NCBI GenBank assembly: GCA_030340625.1
Contig: JAOPHQ010005690.1
Coordinates: 513,001-577,000 of the forward strand
DNA length: 64,000 nucleotides
Reading direction: 5' to 3'
Origin: Merluccius polli
Taxonomy: Eukaryota > Chordata > Actinopteri > Gadiformes > Merlucciidae
How positions within the stretch are numbered: the stretch's first letter is position 1; each line of letters starts with the position of its first letter. The position numbers and the translations under genes are program-made. This document shows, one piece after another, positions 50,001 to 56,000 of this stretch. The notes under the pieces were generated by a model that saw only the letters and a list, made by a program, of their open reading frames with translations, was not told the DNA's origin and made no database searches.

Positions 50001-53000
50001 ACGGGCCAAGGACCTTTCTGAACAACTCCAGAAAGCAATCTCCCTGAAAGAGGAGCTGCAGTCGTCGGTGGAAAGGTAAGAATTTGGAAATTGCTTTGTC
50101 TCCATTTAGTTATTAACGTGATTCAACTTGATAGAGCGGAGTGTACTACTTGTAGATCTGAAGCTTTGGCAGTAATCATCAGCGAAGGGGGGGGGGGGGG
50201 GGGGGGGCAGTTTTATCAACTGACCGTTTTTCCTTTTCATTTCTAAAGTGGTTCAATTCGTTAAAACAAATGTTATTTTAATACCGCAAAAAGCAAATAG
50301 GCGTACAATGTCACCTAGGAATGCTGCATGGATGTCAGTGGCTCTCAGATCCACTTTGTCAAATTAACCTTTTATCGATACACTAACTTTCACTAACTCC
50401 CTCAAGCGTAAAAGCATTATCGATAATTCGAGAATTTTCGGCATTTCCACTGAGGTTTTTTTATTTGCAAATTGAAAATTCTAATAAAAAGAGGTGGATG
50501 GAAACGTACCTAGTGAGAGGGATGTCAGGCGCCCAAGCTGAGATAGTATATACTTCTACATTTTAACAGTGCAATTAAGTATAAATATAGTACAAGAATG
50601 TGCTGCCAAATGTATTTTTATTGATAGCCTACATTAAAAAAAACCCAACAAATATCCAAATCCCAAAATTGAAAACTGAATACCTACCCAACGAACCAAT
50701 ATCCGAATAGTCAAAAATTCGGGTCCAGCCCTAGCAGAATGGTTATTTGGTTGTGGTTTTGTCTCCAGGCTAGAGAAAATCAACACAGAGCAGCAGTTGA
50801 GACTGGAGGAAGAGGACAAGAAGATTCAAGAGGTCCAGGCTACCCTGGAGCTGGAGTGGGAGAGGCTGCAGGAGGCCACCGCTCAGCTGCAGAGTGCCCA
50901 GGCAGATGCCAGAGCACTGGGCAGCGAGGTGGAGGGGCTTAGCCATGGGAAGCAGGCCCTGGAAGAGGCGGTGGAGAGGCTGCAGGGAGAGGTGGAGCGG
51001 GCCAGGGCGGAGCTGGTGGAGAGGGAGGTGGAGGAGAGAAGGCTCTGTCTCCATGTGGAGCAGCTGGAGACAGACCTGCGCTCCTCCAAGGTCCTGCTGG
51101 AGAGCCTGCAGATGGAGCTGAGTGAGAAGGAGCAGAGGGAGATGGAGCTGCTCGGAGAGAAGGAGCAGGCCATCGCTCAGGTATGAAATATATCTTGTGT
51201 ACCTACTACCTAGTACTATGTAGCTATTTAGCAGACACTTTATTCATAGCGACCTTTAAGGAGCAGGTAGTGGTTAAGGCTTCTTGCACTGACATCTTGC
51301 CAGAACCTTTTGGCTGGGAATCTGGGAAATTTTATGCTATATTGTTTTTTGTTTTCTTTGTTTTACCTTGACTTGACTTATACCTTTTTTGACTATTATC
51401 ACTATGATGACTGTGATCTATGTAAAGTGTATTTTAGTACCTCTTTTAGTGTCTTTTTAGAAACGCGCTATACAAATGAAATGTAGTTATTATTACTGTT
51501 AGACAAAATACTGCTATACTATGTAAAATATCATATATCATATCAAAATATCATCATATTGATACTTTGTCATATCCCCCTGTTCTGTTTAGCCACAATG
51601 ATGCATTACATGTTCAACAAGTCACTCCTCATGCATTTGGTGTCAGGCTGCGGAGGAAGCCAGGCTGGATGCAGATGGCCGGGCGCAGGAAGCGGAAGCA
51701 GCGCTGGAGCAGAGGAGAGTGGAAGGGAGGGATCTGGAAGAGCGACTGAGGAAGACGGAGGAGGAGAGCAACCTTAATAAGGCCAGACTGGACTCCTTCA
51801 TGAAGGCCATGGGGTCCTTGCAGGATGACCGAGACCAGATCCTGGTTGCCTACAAGCAGCTAGAGGAGAAGCACCTGCAGGTACGTTTGCACATTCTTTG
51901 ATGTGAAATGTGCACTGTGCGCTGTATCATTGGTCCAAATGAAGTGGTTATGACAACCCATAGTAATCTGTTTTTCATTGGGTTCCCCTTCATTTGGAAT
52001 GAAGAAATACCTTTTAATAACATTTTTATAAAGTTACATATTATATTATACTATTTTGTATCTGAGATGTATCTCCTCTGTTCACTAGTGGGAACCTGAG
52101 AACTGTCTCTGAACCTGAGAACATTTTTAAAAAGCAGTTATTTTAGACAGGCTTTTGTATAACACTGTTGGTTCTGTTTTTTTATGTCTGTTTTTCTTGA
52201 CTGTGTTTTGTACTATTGTTGCTTACATACTGACTCTCTCTGTGGCTGTGTTTCCCAGGTGATGATGGAGAAGGACGGGCTGATCCAGGAGGCAGCCGGG
52301 GAGAACAACGGACTGAAGGAGGAGCTGCGGTCCCTGCTGGCCCAGCGGGACGACCTGTATGCTGAGAGGGCCAAGCTGGCCTCCCAGCTTCACAACTACC
52401 GCGAGGAGCTCAACCAGGTCCTCACCCTGAAGGAGTCCCAGCACAAGCAGGCACTGGCGGCCCAGCGCGAGTGCATCGCCTCCCTGGAGAAGCAACGGCA
52501 GGAGCTGGAGGCTCAGGTTCAGAGTCTGGGCGAGGGGCGAGAGACTCAGGAGAAGGCAGTGGAGAGAGAGACTCTGAGCCGGTCGAGTGACTCCGAGGGG
52601 ACGGTGAAAGACGCACCAGGGGCGGAGGTGGAGAAGCTGAGGGAGCAGCTGCAGGCGGCCAGGGAGCAGGCGGAGGCCCTGGAGGAGAGCCTGCGGGAGG
52701 AGACACGGGAGAGGGATGCGAGGGGCAGGGAGCTGGCGGAGCTGCGCTGGGGGGATGGCGTAATGCGCACCGAGTCGGAGAACGCCCAGGAGCGCGTGGC
52801 AGAGCTGGCCCGCGACCTGCTGATGGTGGAGCAGAGGCTGCTGGAGGAGAAGGAGGCGACCACCAAGCTCCGCGCCGAGAACAAGGCCTTTGGGAAGGCC
52901 ATGGCCTCGCTGCAGGACAGCAGGGAGCAGGCGGAGGCCAAGGCCCACGAACTGGGACTGCGACTGGAGGAGGTGCACAGGGCAGGGGAGGGCCAGACGA

Positions 53001-56000
53001 CACCCAGCAGCCCTAGTGGTGGAGGGTCCACCACCGGAGAGGTGTGGAGCCTGAAGAACGCACTACAGGCCCTGCAGAATGACAGGGAAAGACTGGTGGG
53101 TACCTGCCATTTTGGATCTCCACAGATGCTATATAGATCAGTCTACCAGCTTATCCTGTACCACCTGGTAGGCTGATCTATCCATCATACATCTGGGGGG
53201 CAAACTCGTATTTGTGATATCACTACAGGGTAGATTTAGAAATGGCTTATCATGGCAAATCGACCTTGCACCTGTTGGTAAATTAGGAGGCTTTTAACAT
53301 AGACATCACATTATCGTCTTCCTTTAGCTGGAGCAGATGCAGAAACAGGGTGCTGAGCTGCGGAGCCACAAGGCAGAGCTGGTCCGTCTGGGGGCAGGGG
53401 AGCTGATCAAGATCAGCCAGGAGCTGGCGGAGGAGAGGACGAGGGCGGAGGACCTGCTAGGCGTCGTCAAGCAGCTGGAGGAAACCTTGGTGACTGGGAA
53501 GCAGGAAGTGGAAATGCTGCGGTAGGAGTCATGGCAATTTTTGTGAATTATCATTGTAAACAGATTTCTGATGAGCAAAATGTAAACATTTGAAAATGAT
53601 GACTTGTTCATTTTATTTTGACCATAATATTTCCAGTGCAATTATGTGTTTTCTTTGTGGTTCAATCCAATTTAATATTTTAAAATGGTATTGGTATTTT
53701 ATGAAAGGATTACCCAATCAAGTGGCAAGAAAAATGTTGGCTCAACATAGTATTCATAGATAGATACAAATACACCGACGCATGTTCAATATAATTTTTT
53801 TGAATGGGTTTGTTATAGACAGTACAGTGAAGACGGACAGAAAAGTGGGTTGAAAGAGAGATAGTGTAGAATGTTTGTGTGTGTGTGTGTGTCTGTGTCT
53901 GTGTGTGTGTGCGCGCAGCTCAGTGAACAACTCCCGCCTCTCCCATCAGGCTGGAGCGTGTGGACTGGCTGTCCCAGGTGGAACAGCGGGAGCAGCAGAC
54001 CCTTGCTGCACTGTCCTACCGTGACCAGCAGCTGAGCCAGATGGGGGCCATGCTGGCGGAAGCCCGCACCGCCTCCAAGCCCCGGGTCCTCCGGGAGGGA
54101 TACCAGAGAGAGGTGAGGACTGATGGGTAGAACATACGGCCGATTTATAAATGTGTTGAGATTGGAGTTGTTCCAATACCAACATTTAGACTTCGATAAC
54201 GATACTAGCTTTGGTCACTGGCGTAACTATCGACGGTGCAACCGGTGCATTGCACCGGGGCCCAGACGCCGGGGGGGGGCCCATGAAGACGCCGGGGGGT
54301 GCCTACCCCGTCAACAACCACGCTAGCTTTGGTCACTGGCGTAACTATCGACGGTGCAACCGGTGCATTGCACCGGGGCCCAGACGGTGCAATGCACCGT
54401 CTGGGCAATACAAAAAATACAAAATAACAAAATGATGAGAAATATATTAGGTTTGACCAAAGTCAAAAGCTCCCGCAAACTTGCGATCTTCTGGGCAGGC
54501 CTCAACATTATGCTTGTGATAGTAACATGCAAGTACCACAGGTGGGCAATGTTTGCCAACGAATCCAAGCCGCTACGGTAGCCTGCCTGGTCAATCACCT
54601 CGCTCTTGACTAGCACGTGAGACTTCAGTCACCGGTAGGCTAACGTTGTTTACCATGGCAGCTGCGGAGGTTCAATAAATGAACCTAGTATTTTATAGGT
54701 TCAAATAGACACAACATCTCGTTTTTATTCATTCTACTGGTAGTCCGTTTTGCTCAAATAGAAATAGAGGCCTGCCTCTAATTCTGGCCTCCTTCCAATA
54801 AAAGCCTGGGCCGTGATGCGCTTGAGTAAAATAAAGGCCCGGGCCTGTATTAGAGGATTTACGGTAGTAATAATGTATCCTATTATATAGTGCTCAACGT
54901 GTGACAGTTCTGAAGGTTGTTTGTGATTGGTCAACAGGGTACAGAGGAAACAAACAGTGCACCTGGAGCGCCCCAGGAGCGCGCCATTCCCCTGTTGAGC
55001 CATGCCAATCCGGCAGAGGTCAAGGAGCTACGCAGGAGGTAACTTCACCCTTCACAACCATCCCTTGTGTAGCTCAACTGGTAGAGCACTGCCAGTGTTA
55101 GGACTTTGATTCCCTGTGTAGCTCAACTGGTAGAACATGACATTAACACTGCCAGAGTTAAGGGTTTGATTCCTACTGGAGCCACCCATGCTAAGAAATG
55201 TATGCACTCTTAGATTATAACTTATATATATAAGCGCCCACCAAATATATTGGCTGTGTCCCAAAGGCTAGGCTGCAGCCTTCGTAGTGTGTGTCCTTGG
55301 TAGCTCTGTCCTATGAAGGCAAAAATGGGAAAATTCTAAAATTCTCAGCCGCATACGAAGGGTCCTTCACACTGCAGCCTACGAAAGCTGCAGCTGAGGA
55401 TTTGGTACATGGCTACGATATGTTTATTACAGAACGACCCCTGACCTTTGGGTGATATAACTGATATATCGGCAGGGTGATTAGAGTTTAGGAAGCAACC
55501 GGGTGTTGCTTATTTATTATTGGTTATTTATTTTTGTTTGCTGTGTGTTTGTCTGTGCTCAGGCTGGACGAGGAGTCTGAGCAGAGGGCTGCAGTTGAAG
55601 AGCAGCTCCTACTCGCCCGGGACCAACTCCAACGGTAGGCCATCTCGAGTAAACTACACCTCCCAGTTCCTCTCTCTACCCTGATGGATCATGTATTTAT
55701 ATATGTTACTGCTTTTGAATGTACAGTGGTAGTGGGGCAGGATGGTGTACTGTAGTGGCTTGGGTATTCCACTCCCAGCCAAAAGGTATCCTAGGAACCT
55801 TTGACCTATATCTGAAAGCTTGACTTTATTTATTGAGCCAATTAAAATACATTTGTGAGAGACAGAATGCATCTGAGAAGTCCGTGTGGTCCTCTTTGTC
55901 ACCAGCCACACGCAGGGGGAATGGCTGTCGGCGCGCGACGCACACTCAGACACTGCTGTGCTCATCGAGCCACCAGGCGGAGCCATTCGACAGGTGAGGG

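Noticed and set aside
52223..53034. Antisense open frames of 160-250 codons under golgb1 exon 13
   Set aside because: They mirror a GC-rich coiled-coil exon. Leu/Gln/Pro/Ser bias is what antisense of GAG and CTG codons gives.
55062..55185. Possible tRNA genes
   Set aside because: A and B box-like motifs are present, but the cloverleaf does not close and a SINE tail follows, so it is a tRNA-derived SINE.
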